From positions 131,498 to 158,012 of the forward strand of contig BLXT01000154.1 in the NCBI GenBank assembly GCA_019648995.1: a stretch of 26,515 nt of DNA, read 5' to 3'. The DNA comes from Plakobranchus ocellatus. Its lineage: Eukaryota; Mollusca; Gastropoda; Plakobranchidae. Positions 1 through 9,815 of this stretch are shown here, in pieces. Within the stretch, counting starts at the first letter, position 1. Every line of letters begins with the position of its first letter. The translations under genes and the position numbers were made by a program. The notes under the pieces are model-generated. The model made no database searches. It was not told the origin of the DNA and was given only the letters and a program-made list of their open reading frames with translations.

Positions 1-145
1 TATCCCATCTGGATCCACTTCAATGCCCAGGTATTCTGCTTGGGTACACAATTCAATGAGTTCATTTTTTTTTTTTTTTTAATATTCCAGTAATAACAAC
101 GCCCCTTTTTCTCAAAAAGTCTTTCAGTTCTTCTACATTTTTCAA
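1..145 (-). pseudogene. Frameshifted SAP-like domain fragment
   Basis: Read on the minus strand, 145 to 81 gives NVEELKDFLRKRGVVITG, and 62 to 1 gives NELIELCTQAEYLGIEVDPD in a different frame. Together they have the shape of a SAP DNA-binding motif (helix, RG, hydrophobic-xx-G, helix), a module often found at the start of mobile-element-encoded proteins in molluscs and cnidarians. The frames are broken at a 16-base A tract (plus-strand T at 65-80). The frame is restored if the tract held 15 or 18 bases, so this is slippage, decay or an assembly error. An in-frame stop lies just upstream near 150, so no clean start is seen. The fragment runs off the window edge and lies on the same strand as CBP, probably within its intron 3. 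Confidence 0.35.
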
Positions 146-1110
146 TTTTCATTCTATTCTCCCACATGCAACTTAAGAAAAAAACCCAATAACTATCTTT
201 AAAACCTCTCTGTAGCTTTGAAATGAATAAGTGTTGGTCTGTAATGAACCTCTAAGACTCCGAAAACTATATAGATTATGGGTCTAGATCTAACGGACAT
301 TCGGGTGTGTTTACATGTATGCCCCAGCGCAATGAAAAGCACATGGTAAACCATGTCAAAGGTCACGGAAAAAGGGTCACTGCCGGAATTCCCCGCTGGA
401 TGCACTAAGTCTATTGGATACTTGGGTTATGTCGATAGTAATTTAAAAATGTTCAATGCTATTTAAATAGGTAAAGAGTAGACGTCAATAGATCTTGCAT
501 GGATCCAAAGGATAAAACGAGGTAATTTTTCCCCGTCCATCGGGACAATTGAGCGGGATTTTAGCGGGGCAGCCCGCAAAACAGAATTTATAGGCGTTCA
601 CCGGGATTTTTCCCAGCGAAAACGGAAAGGTGGCAGGTCTGCATCTTGACTAGTATTATGGAACGTACAGTTTGTTTTGACCACAATATAACTCTTTAAT
701 TCTGACATTAGTATTAAAAGCATGCATAGCCGGTCCCTCAAGTTCTTTTGATAACATATCTACAGCTGACTAGATAGTCGGGGAACAACCTCTGATTTCT
801 CTAAATATGACGGGAACTAACGCTGATTAAACAAAAAAAATAAATAAATAAACACTCAACTAAGTTCCAATCAATCATAGTGGTGTACCTTTAGGACAGG
901 GGAGAGTGTAGAGGATATCAGTTCCTGTCTAAATCGGCACTAATTCAACTGCTTAACATTTAGCCTCCGTCTTGCTTAATTTTGGGTCACTTATTTCAAT
1001 GTTACCATTGGAATTCAAATACAAAATTCCATTCAACATTTCCCTATTCTTTCCCTAAAATGTGGAATACCTCGATGCATTCTTTTCCAAAACAATGCTG
1101 TTGTCTTTTG

Positions 1111-1290
1111 CGGATTGGAGTTTCTGTGTAGCGCAATTTCTTTTCAGTCGTTTTAAAGAGACGTAGACTTCGGATTGGAGTTTCTGCGTAGCGCAATTTC
1201 TTTTCAGTCGTTTTCAAGAGACGTAGACTTCGGATTGGAGTTTCTGCGTAGCGCAATTTCTTTTCAGTCGTTTTAAAGAGACGTAGACTT
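1111..1290. repeat. 60-bp minisatellite, three exact-length copies
   Basis: Three units run head to tail at 1111-1170, 1171-1230 and 1231-1290. They differ only at single positions (T/C at 1127, A/C at 1215). The period is divisible by three, so the minus strand reads a 20-residue repeat (LRYAETPIRSLRLFKTTEKK). That frame is closed by a stop near 1308 and carries no sign of a real gene. Confidence 0.9.
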
Positions 1291-1669
1291 ATCCAGGCCT
1301 GATTGTATTATATTAAGTTCTGTCATAGTATTTTCATGGGACTGGCAATGGCAAGAGCCTAGCATCGATCACTCAGTCTCGCACCGAGCCTAAATTCAAA
1401 TGCAGGGTTTATAACTTCTCTTGAGACGCGTATAGTTAGTCTCGAAGTCTAGATAATTAAGTCCGACCAAACCATTGACTTACAATAGTACAGCTGACAT
1501 ATTTAAAACGGGAAAATTATTCCCAAACTTTATTTTTTATTAAAATAGAAATTCTGCTGCGATGATTTTCTTAAATCGAGGTTGCTGATTTCAAACTCGC
1601 CGTTATAATTTTCGCATTTGCTTTCCTCGCAAAGATATGTCTGTTCATAAAAAACCTAGACCAGGTGAG

Positions 1670-1677
1670 TGACGTCA
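1670..1677. promoter_or_regulatory. CRE-type palindrome TGACGTCA
   Basis: A full CREB/ATF consensus site within GTGACGTCAC. Location in intron or intergenic DNA gives no direct evidence of use. Confidence 0.3.
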
Positions 1678-1827
1678 CAGTGTGAATGACCAAAAGTTTG
1701 TTGCAGTGTTCACGTCGCTATTTTTATTTCTTTAAGTCCTTTAATATTCTCGCTTTATTTATACAGAGAAGCGCCACTAAATCTAGACTGGGTTTATTTC
1801 TGAGAGCAAGACCAATCACAAATCGGT

Positions 1828-1912
1828 GAAATTCCAGATTTTGTGATAAAAATGCGGATTTCCGGAATGCAGGTCATTTTCTGGTAGAATTCCGGGATGA
1901 ATCTGGAATTTC
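1828..1912. repeat. Inverted repeat, 13-bp perfect arms
   Basis: GAAATTCCAGATT at 1828-1840 is the exact reverse complement of 1900-1912, with a 59-base spacer that itself holds TTCCGGAA- and GAATTCC-type palindromes. It could form a hairpin or mark the core of an old palindromic element. Confidence 0.5.
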
Positions 1913-2134
1913 CAGGACGGTAAACATGTCTGTTACTACACTTGGCCTAGTACTGGATATGTAAAAATTACAATAGCTTACTTGTTTGCCTATCAATGGA
2001 AGATGTAATTATGCATTTAAAAAAAAAATTTTTTTTCTGTTTAGAGCGGGAATAAAAAGCAGTTTTTATTTTTCTCTACACATTGGATTAGGGCCGGGCA
2101 TTAGTGGGGCCAGTGAATAAGTATGGCAAGAAAC

Positions 2135-2253
2135 TTGCGAGTATAAAACAAAACCCAAAAAAAAACCAAACCACCAATCACTATTTTCATGTTGCGAGTA
2201 TAAAACAAAAACAACAACAAAAAAAAAAACTAAACCACCAATCACTATTTTCA
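2135..2253. repeat. 57-bp imperfect tandem duplication
   Basis: A unit starting TTGCGAGTATAAAACAAAA at 2135 recurs at 2192. Both copies share an A-rich middle and the ending CCACCAATCACTATTTTCATG. The two short open frames here on both strands are by-products of the duplication. Confidence 0.8.
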
Positions 2254-2292
2254 TGTGCCATATCAATTGGGTTATTAAAAAAAAAAAAATTC

Positions 2293-2300
2293 TGACGTCA
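2293..2300. promoter_or_regulatory. CRE-type palindrome TGACGTCA
   Basis: A second full consensus site, just after the A-rich end of the 57-bp duplication. Confidence 0.3.
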
Positions 2301-3530
2301 CAAAGCAGTTTTCATAATTTGGGACAGACGATTTATTGTTGGCAGGTCTGTGACGATCACATGGCAGATTTCACTAAAAAGGACTCAAATCAGACCTTAA
2401 TTTTTTAGGCCCATTCATACATACCAGTGCTGTTTTTGTGCCTGTTTTTTTATGCTAATGTGCTTAGGCGTGTGAAAGGAAGCTGCTGTTGCAGTTTTTT
2501 GGTCATACTTCAAGAAGTTTTTTTTATTTTTTTTTATGACTCATTACTAAAAGTTTCAGATTGTATTTACTGAATTTACACCTTTCCTAAAAAAGAGTGA
2601 ATTAATGTAATTAAAATAATTTTCATCACTTTTCCATGTTTTTTTAATGAAGTAAATGAGTTTTGAAAGAAATCGACTAAAAATTTTGAATTTCTTTCTT
2701 TTTCTTGAGTTAAACATTTGACCTGGAAAAATAGGAATTTATTTCATCCTTCAGAGAAAGTTAACTGAAATTTATACCTATAAAAATTTGAAAAGTAATA
2801 TTCTATAAAAATAAAAGCCATAAACCCAGGATTAATTTACTTTGTCATTTAAACATTAAGGATCACAAAATTAAATTTTTCATCCAAAATTAAGACTCTT
2901 CAGACTTTGAAAATAATGCGGTCAGCGCAGAATCTGAAACTAAGTGTCATGATAGTAAAGGTTCTTTGTCTTTCAATTTCTTGTCTCTGCAGGTGATTTG
3001 AGACCTAACTTTCGCTCAACTTAATCTATGTCACTTGTTGACTCAGAGAAAAATTTTATATTAGAGCAAGTTTACATTTGGTGGTGAAAATATTTTACTC
3101 ATTTTCTGAAACTAATAATAGTATAGGTAACAATGGTATAGTTTGTAATTAGCAGCGTTCAAGGCCATTTTTCTCTAAATATGGCCAACATAGAATAAGG
3201 GAACTTGTGTTTCCTAAATCTAGAATAGTTTCTAGCTTTGCCTTCACTATGTTTTATACATATTTCCTCAGGTTTAGCTCATAGAAATATAGATTTTATG
3301 AGTCTAGCTTGATAGATGTGGAAATGCACTGTTTTTGTCTTAGGTTTCCACTAAAACCGTAACACTTTTGGTGCTCTTTACCATTAAATTTCTGTATTTC
3401 TACCATTTTTGGTTTGATTATAAATATGGGAGGCAATTATCTTTCAAAGGGGCAGAATCCACATTTATACATTTTTTCTTTAATTTTGTGTTGTTTTATA
3501 TACCTACTTTGGGCCTGATAGTTAATTATG

Positions 3531-3790
3531 AATTTCACTACAGAAAACTTCTGTGATGTTTGTTGTCAATATTCTATCATTCACTTTTTTTAAAAGACAA
3601 TTCAAGAACATGGTAATGTAGGCATTGCTGACCAAGTCCAAAAATTTCAAGAAAAAATTATTAATTTAACCACAGAAAACGTCTGTGATGTTTGTTATCA
3701 TATTCTATCATTCATTTTTTTGCAAAAGACAATTCAAGAACATGGTATTGTAGGCATTGCTGACCAAATCTAAAAATTTCAAGAAAAAAA
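3531..3790. repeat. 132-bp tandem duplication in intron
   Basis: A segment starting near CAGAAAACTTCTGTGATG at 3541 is repeated from 3673 with few changes. Matching blocks such as GACAATTCAAGAACATGGTA and TGTAGGCATTGCTGACCAA are found in both copies. It looks like a local duplication in non-coding DNA, and no frame is conserved. Confidence 0.85.
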
Positions 3791-4169
3791 TTCAGAAATA
3801 TTTTAAAGAACTTTAAACCTAATTACTGATGAAACTATCATGATCCTAGTGCTCATTTTGATAGCGAAATCATAATCTATGAAGCCAGATCTTTAATTTG
3901 ATATATATTATGACATCATAGCTCAGAGTTTTATTTATGATAGGTATATCATAGTGAAACCTGCCATATAACTATCAGAAAATCAATTTTTTTTAAAAAT
4001 GAGAAATCTGAAAAATGGGAAAGCCAATTTAAATCGGAAAACTGGCATTCCTATTTATTGGATACTTCTCAGAAAAAGTAAATAAAACTGAATCGGTTAC
4101 ACTTGTGTGATTTTGCAAAACTGAACCAAGATATGCTTTTCAAGGTAACTATGGACAATCAATACATAC

Positions 4170-4395
4170 CGTCACAAGATTTCCCCTTGCTGCATGTAGT
4201 CATATGCTGAAGGACATTTTTCATGGTGCGGCAATAAGGGAGCTTACAATCTTGGTCTCCATTCACTTCCTCCCTGCGTTGACACTTATGAGCATGGAGC
4301 AAGAGAACTAACTGCTGTTGGATCAGCTTACTTTTATCTGGATCTGTTGATGCCTGACGAGGACCTGATGTGTTGCCTCCAGTTGCTGGACCAGG
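4170..4395 (-). CDS. CREBBP: CBP/p300 coding exon 3 (TAZ1 zinc domain, N-terminal two thirds)
   Basis: This exon encodes residues 261-335. The TAZ1 domain begins at about residue 280 with [19 protein letters not shown], nearly identical to animal CBP/p300. TAZ1 is the zinc scaffold that binds transactivation domains such as HIF-1alpha and CITED2. Visible zinc ligands are His294, Cys298, Cys310 and Cys315 (first site) and His324, Cys328 and Cys334 (three of four in the second). The fourth ligand and the third site must come from the next exon, which I do not find. The spacing Cys298 to Cys310 is 12, one residue shorter than the 13 in human CBP. The acceptor is TTATTTTCAG above 4395. The donor is GACG|GTATGT at 4169/4170, phase 1. 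A longer open frame through 4323-4640 reads this exon out of frame and is a shadow. Confidence 0.95.
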
Positions 4396-4690
4396 CTGAA
4401 AATAATTAAACTGTGAATTATTAGCATATCTTGAAACCAGCTGAAATATATGATCTCCAGACGGGTATATATTGCTTCAGTGCTACTTAACAGGGCTGGG
4501 ATTACCAAAAGTCTACTCAGCTGAAATGCCGGGGTCCCCGAAAAAATTTGGGTTTTGACAATTTGACAAGCCCAAAAACAGCCTCTCCTGATAGAATTTC
4601 TCATTTTAAAGTAGAAAGGGGCGCCACACAATAATAACAAAATGTAACTAATTTTATAATATTAATTGTAACAGATTTGGTGCTTTACGC

Positions 4691-4808
4691 TGGCCATACA
4701 CTATTTCAGCTCGGCATAGGGCTCTGGTGGAGCACTACGGTCCCTACTTTATCCACCTGAGAAAGTCGGCCATTTCGATTATTTGACGTCAGTAGGCGGG
4801 CAACTAGT
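4691..4808. repeat. Left arm of internal 118-bp inverted duplication
   Basis: This plus-strand stretch resembles the reverse strand of 4975-5092. Shared blocks include TGGCCA at the outer end, CTGGTGGAG, CGTCCCTA/GGTCCCTA and CGGCCATTTCGATTATTT. The arms are diverged with small indels and separated by 166 bases. The arrangement could form a hairpin in the pre-mRNA of CBP. Confidence 0.7.
4784..4791. promoter_or_regulatory. CRE-type palindrome inside hAT-like element
   Basis: A full consensus in the left inverted arm. The matching place in the right arm is altered, so the site arose or was lost after duplication. Confidence 0.3.
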
Positions 4809-4941
4809 GTCATCTGTGTCTAAATCTAGATATTAAATCTAGATCTAAAATATTGCCTCTTAATTTCGTCTGCAGCTGATGGTGTGGGAATAAATTTTTT
4901 TTCTAATTTCCATCGAAATAGGGGCAGCCATTTAAGAAACA

Positions 4942-5250
4942 TTAAATCATTAAAAAAAACATATCGAAGTAGTAGTAGTTTGTACACCCATTGGCGTTAA
5001 ATAATCGAAATGGCCGTTCATTTTCGGAGGAAAATTGATAGGGACGGCAGTCCTCCACCAGTGCCCAGCATTGAACACAGTATGCTTGGCCATCATCTCT
5101 AAGTTTCTGAATGAAGAGGCCTAACCTTTCATGATCTTCTCCAACTTGAACGATGCGGCCCATCCTATCCCATTTCCAGTGATTAAGGACAGTAGAGTCA
5201 TCAATATTTGAGTCCTTATCCCTTAAAACAATATAGTTTCGCGTCGACAT
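4942..5250 (-). pseudogene. Truncated ORF in hAT-like element, possible BED-like zinc-finger N-terminus
   Basis: The frame starts in good context (CAAAATGTCGACG) and gives MSTRNYIVLRDKDSNIDDST, then a segment with HWKWDRMGRIVQVGEDHERLG, and then QAYCVQCWAL. The CxxC at about residues 58-61 after a Gly-Gln-Ala-Tyr turn resembles the first ligand pair of a BED/C2H2-like finger at the start of some transposases. The partner His/Cys ligands are missing: sequence after the CxxC falls in the internal inverted duplication and reads a low-information tail to residue 102. I infer a transposase N-terminal relic, not a host exon, because it lies inside the transposon ends. The exact family is unknown to me. 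Confidence 0.35.
4975..5092. repeat. Right arm of internal 118-bp inverted duplication
   Basis: This is the partner of 4691-4808 in opposite orientation and overlaps the 3' half of the truncated transposon frame. The copy in the left arm carries a TGACGTCA where this arm has a changed sequence. Confidence 0.7.
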
Positions 5251-5700
5251 TTTGACAGATAGATAGATTTAGATGGTTGCCTGCAGCCTGACCCTTTCTT
5301 GTTCCAAAACAAAGTATTTACACGTGCAACGAGATGACAAGGGCGCGGACTGACGTTTTCGAATGAAATGATGTCAATTCGATTGCCAGAGAACCGCTGT
5401 GTATATTTTTTTAAGGCAAGTAATTTAAGGCCAAAATCGTGTTGGTTCAATTTGTCTGGCAACGTCAGTTAAAAATAAAGGATTGGCTACTTTTACACAG
5501 TGGCAAATTGTATTCCGGAAGCCAACGTTGTAAAATTCATTTCAGGTACAGCTCGTACTTTTAATGATTCATTTTTCGTCGATATCTAGTTTCGCTTTTT
5601 TACCGATAATTTTTACATCACGTCTACGCAGATTTTTTTTTTTAGAACCGCGCTTCAAAATCCCGACTACGCGGAGATCCGCGGACGAATCCCAGCCCTG

Positions 5701-6330
5701 AACTTAAACATCCTAATTCCCTTAGACCAATGAAGACCGTATAATCTCTTAATGAATTTTTTGCAGCCTTGAACAGATACTCCAGATATAACCTCACCCT
5801 TAGCAACAGCTTTTATTGGGTGAGGACTTACCTGTACTTTGCCATGAATATACTTTACTTACACAAGCATTTATAAAGGCATCTAATTTTTTGGATGAAA
5901 AAAAAAACAAAAAAGTCCAAAAAAAGAAAAAAAAAGGCAAATGAAGGATTCATTGCATTATTTTAAAGAGGAAAATAATTTCTGTGAAAAGTCTTCTGGA
6001 ATGTCTCGACGTATCAGCATTATGTAATATACAGAGAAACTAATTCACCTTTTTTTTTAAAATATTGTTCAAACATTGGTCAAAAGTAAAAAATCTATCC
6101 ATCTCGGAAGTTGCACAACATCTTTAAATGCTTAAGTCAAATCCCTTACGAAGAGAGGGGCAATTTTTGCTAAGGAAATAGAGAGTGATACAACCACCGT
6201 AGTTAGCGAAGAATTGAGTCTTTAAAAATTATTGTGAACAAAATAAGATTTTCTTTGAAAAGACCTTTTCTTAAAATGCTTTTATCCTTACCTTTGATTT
6301 TGTTTGGTTTTAGTTTTTGTGTACAGTGCA
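5701..6330 (-). other. CBP intron 2, unremarkable part
   Basis: AT-rich intronic sequence with an A-rich tract at about 5896-5937. I see no exon, repeat or element in it beyond those listed. Confidence 0.6.
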
Positions 6331-6469
6331 TCTACAAAAAATTGATCTCAGGCATTTAGGCCCTTTATCAGGCCAGGGCACCATCTGTGGGGCTAGAGCC
6401 AGAGACAGAAGGGCCCCTGTAGATGGCGTGGCTTGTTCGCCATCCAATGTGCTACCGACACCAACCCCA
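6331..6469 (-). mobile_element. tRNA-derived SINE, family A (CBP intron 2)
   Basis: In reverse it shows the order shared by family A: a tRNA-like head with GGTGTCGGTAGCACATTGG in place of the A box, a degraded B box, then a GGCCTGATAAAGGGCC / CCTGAGATCA tail. It has lost part of its head relative to the best copy at 22595. It is on the same strand as CBP and could be carried in its pre-mRNA. Confidence 0.7.
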
Positions 6470-6768
6470 CTTACTTGTGAAGTCCAAAAATATATAGTTT
6501 ATTTAACAGTGATTTTTTAAAAATTGAATTAACTCTAATACAGTCTTACATTTGAGTTATTTGAAAAACCTTAAGTGCTTAAGTTTTACACTTGTTCCTA
6601 AATTTTTTACAAGATACATGCCAACACCTTAAACATAACTTTCAAACCAAAAGTAATCAAGTCTTGGAAAACCCTAAACAAAAAAAAAATTGCATTAAAA
6701 AGTGAAAAAACTTGACTAAACATTTTGTACGAGTGGTCTCAAAGGTGAAATTTCACCAATTCACTTAC

Positions 6769-7466
6769 TCTGTTAATCTGAGGTTGGTTTTGAGGCATGT
6801 TCATGTTTGGATGGCCTGGCATCCCTTGGTGTCCTTGCATCTGGGACATGCTGGGATTAGGCATCATTCCTGCCTGGGGCATAGACATGGAAGTTGAAGG
6901 AGTTGCATTATTCTGCAAACCACGCATTTGGGCCATGTTATTTGGAAAACTAGTGGGTCCATTCATCATTTGATTTGGCATCTGCTGGCCCATATTTAAA
7001 CCTGCAACATTGCTGATCATCTGTTGATTTCCCATTGTTGGTTTCAGGCCCACAGAATTGGTAACACCACCTATCATTCCTGTGTTAGCAGCAGACATGG
7101 TGAATGAGGCGCTGCTCACTAGCCCATCATTCATGCCAATGTGAGAAGACGTGGCCACCTTATTAGAGTTGGCTAGCGTTGCAGCCAAACTATTAGGCAT
7201 GTGGTTTTTGCCCATTCCCATGTTCATCATGTTAACCATCCCTGGACTCCTGCTAGTTTGCACACTGCTGACACTGTTGACTGCCATTGGCATTGACGTC
7301 TGGGAGGTTGCAGTGGATCTTGACAAGAGCTGGGATAAGGCCCCCATATTAGAGTCTTGGGTATTGTGGGCTACTTGTCCTCCATCATTGGGCATTCCTT
7401 GAACATCCAGATCATCTGGCAATTCGTTGACAAGGCCATCAAAATTGAGGTTTCCAAAGTTGAATT
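6769..7466 (-). CDS. CREBBP: CBP/p300 coding exon 2 (N-terminal region, LxxLL motif)
   Basis: This exon encodes residues 28-260 of the CBP-like protein. It begins FNFGNLNFDG..NELPDDLD, matching the acidic 'DFGSLFDLENDLPDEL' stretch of vertebrate CBP. It then gives LSQLL at residues 71-75, the counterpart of the nuclear-receptor-binding LSELL near residue 70 in mammals. The rest is a low-complexity Met/Asn/Gln/Ser/Gly linker, as expected between this region and TAZ1. The acceptor is a pyrimidine tract ending TTTTCTCAG, just above 7466. The donor is AGA|GTAAGT at 6768/6769, phase 0. The same frame stays open past both splice sites (6739-7584), but those extensions (for example SELVKFHL) are intronic. 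The linker is expected to diverge between phyla, so identity rests on its two ends and on the flanking exons. Confidence 0.92.
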
Positions 7467-9420
7467 CTGAGAAAACATAAGGAAAAAATAAACAGGATGA
7501 TGGTGCATATGAGAGCAAAAAATAAAAGCACCAAACTACCTTTTTTTGAGCACATTTCTCACCACAAGAATTTTCGAACACCATTGGTTTTTAGTATATT
7601 GTGGATAAAAGAAAAAGAAAAGAAAAAAAAAAATGAATTTTTATATTCTGCAAGTTCAGATATATTTCGTGAAAAAAAATTGACATTCAAGACAAACTTC
7701 TGAAATTTTCAATAGCCATTTTCGTTCTGTTGATATTCTCTGAAAGCAAACCTCTGTGATTCTTCATTTCCTTACAAATCAAAGTAACCATTTTAAACTA
7801 TGATGAAAAAAGGAATGACACATTTGAATTTTCTCATGACATACGGAAAGTTCAACTGATAACTATTTGACTTTTAAAAAAAATACAAAAAAACTAAGTG
7901 CTCCAATGTTGAGCTTTTTTTTTTTAAAGCTATAAATTTTGACTTCACTGCAAACCTTAATGTGATACTTTGGTGTAACTTATATAGATAAAGACTTCTG
8001 CAATGGGAGATTAACTTTAATTAAGACATTTTTATTATATTATCCAAGAGGAAAGACCCTAAATTTCCATTCAAACAAAAATTTAAAGAAAAATTAAGAT
8101 TTTAAAAATTGCTTAAGATAGTCATCTTAAAGACAGGCACATTATCAGGAGAAAGTTTTGCTGGGTGCATGTACTCTTCTTCCCTTGAGATTTAAAATTA
8201 ATTGTTTGAATAGACAAACACATGAGCAGAAATTTTTACAAGAAAATGAAAGCAAATCAGGGAGGAAGGTTGCAATAGTATGAATATAGATAAGATGTGA
8301 ACTTACTGACAACTATTTCAAACATTATTTGCTTTATTGTTAAAATCCATAAAAGTCATTGGCAAAAACTAATAGGCCTACATAGTGAGCATAGATTTAT
8401 GGTTTTTATCTAGTTTAGAAAAGCAAAGGCTAAGACTTTTATCCAAGCTTATATGATACTAATTGTAACTTGGGATGAGCACCCCTTTCTATCCACTTTT
8501 GATAACTTCTGATTAAATAAATGTTGCTGGCTAAAATCTACATTTCCCTCATCAGCAAAAGATTTTGTAGATTCAGGTTGTCACTGAATTAAAAAAACAA
8601 ATGTAAACATGTTTTCTTCTTTCAACACCATCCACATGTTTTCCAATGTTTTTCTTATAGTTCTTGGTAAGTTTTCCAATTAATCTACATGCAGGCATAA
8701 GCTCTAATTAAAAACAAGGGACAAGACTTGAATCTAGGCCTCTTTCTTCCTTTACTATAAAGAAGAAATTATCTACATGTTGTTCTTTCTAGATTTGATT
8801 TTACAGTAATAGGCAGAAATAATCCATATTAAAGTAACATTTACTTAGTTGGTCTGGATGTGGATCTCAGTAAAGTGTAGATGTGTCAATCCAAATGTAA
8901 AGGCAGATTAGTAGCCTCAGACATTAGAGTAAAAGACTTATCTAAACAGTCTAGTGAACACTCTCCGATTATGCACATAAAACCACATTAAGTAATTGTA
9001 ATGATGATACTGCAGCAATTTTAGTCAGATAAGGGGCAATGTCAAAACTTCCAACAATATTGCTAATGTAACTAAAACATTTTTGTTCAAAAGCAAAGAC
9101 TTCAGCCCCTCAAGGAAAAATTGACAAACTTTCAGATTATAATGGTGGATGAGTGTTAGAGTTTACTTCATACCTACCAATTCAATGGCAAATTTTGGAA
9201 TATATCATGTATGATGAAGATGTGTCTGTCACATTGCATAAATATGTCTAATAATTACATGGCAAAACAAGTTGATAAAGATTCTAACATCCATAGTTTT
9301 CTTGCATGCATATTCTGAGGTTCTGTCTAGTCTAGGCCTACACATAAACACTTCATAGATCTAAGCCTAATTTCTAGAATTGCCGTCTCTTGTCGCTTAG
9401 AAATAATGTTTTCTTGTCTT
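7467..9420 (-). other. CBP intron 1, unremarkable part
   Basis: About 2 kb of AT-rich intron following exon 1 sequence on the minus strand. The exon 2 acceptor pyrimidine tract is next to 7467. I find no further exon, element or RNA gene here. Confidence 0.6.
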
Positions 9421-9427
9421 TTATTTA

Positions 9428-9765
9428 ATAGATCGAATCTAGATCTAGGGCCTAGATTCTAGATCTAGAGGGAATTTTGCCAGAGCTATCTAGTCATTTT
9501 CATATAAAGCTAACAGCTTTAATCTCATGAATAAAGCAGTCCTCTGTGTATCCCAAAATGTGCTATTACTAATCTAGATTAAGATCAACTTCACTTCATT
9601 AGTAGCTCTAAATGCAAAGCCTAGATTTAGAGGCTGATTTAGATATCTATATCTAATCTGGATTGGTATACCATCTGGATTAGACCTAGATCTAGTTCTA
9701 GAATCTAGAATAGATAGATCTAGATCTAGATTAGAACTAGATCTAGATCTAGATCTATATCTTGA
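9428..9765. repeat. TCTAGA/AGATCT-rich simple-repeat region
   Basis: Repeated CTAGATCTAGATCTAG hexamer-type units occur at 9432-9474 and 9598-9760, alternating XbaI- and BglII-type palindromes. The minus-strand open frame over the second cluster (rich in Arg-Ser and Asp-Leu) is only this repeat translated. Similar motifs occur near 4822-4850 and inside the MITE at 9816. Confidence 0.8.
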
Positions 9766-9815
9766 TGGGCTGGCCAGTGAAAGCAAAAATTTGTCGGGCC
9801 TTGAATCAACATTAA

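Larger units (their letters stand above)
146..4169 (-). other. Probable CBP intron 3 (partial), no exon found
   Basis: This is about 4 kb of AT-rich sequence downstream of CBP exon 3. I looked on the minus strand for the end of TAZ1 (a codon for the eighth ligand Cys, a His-Trp-Lys-Asn-Cys stretch and a Cys-Pro-x-Cys) and found nothing convincing. It contains the tandem repeats listed separately, a small GC-rich patch at about 535-620 with a perfect GCGGG/CCCGC hairpin at 564-577, and homopolymer A/T runs. No other gene is supported. Confidence 0.5.
4491..5700 (-). mobile_element. hAT-like DNA transposon remnant in CBP intron 2
   Basis: The ends are a 13-bp terminal inverted repeat, CAGGGCTGGGATT at 4491-4503 and its reverse complement at 5688-5700. 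CAGGG-type termini are typical of hAT elements. Flanks are CTACTTAA on the left and AACTTAA on the right, consistent with a slightly decayed 8-bp target duplication. A perfect short palindrome (CGCGGA GA TCCGCG) lies just inside the right end, as is common in hAT subterminal regions. The interior carries a truncated open frame on the minus strand (4942-5250) and an inverted duplication. At 1.2 kb it lacks room for a transposase catalytic domain, so it would be non-autonomous. Confidence 0.55.

Noticed and set aside
2104-2295. Pair of opposite small frames near 2.1-2.3 kb
   Set aside because: Both arise from the A-rich 57-bp duplication.
1-4169. CBP exon 4 (end of TAZ1)
   Set aside because: I searched for the expected Cys/His/Trp signature on the minus strand and found no match, so it is likely outside the window, though a short or divergent exon could be missed.
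4323-4640. 105-codon minus-strand frame across exon 3 and its upstream intron
   Set aside because: It reads exon 3 out of frame. The TAZ1 frame, with matching splice phases, is the real one.
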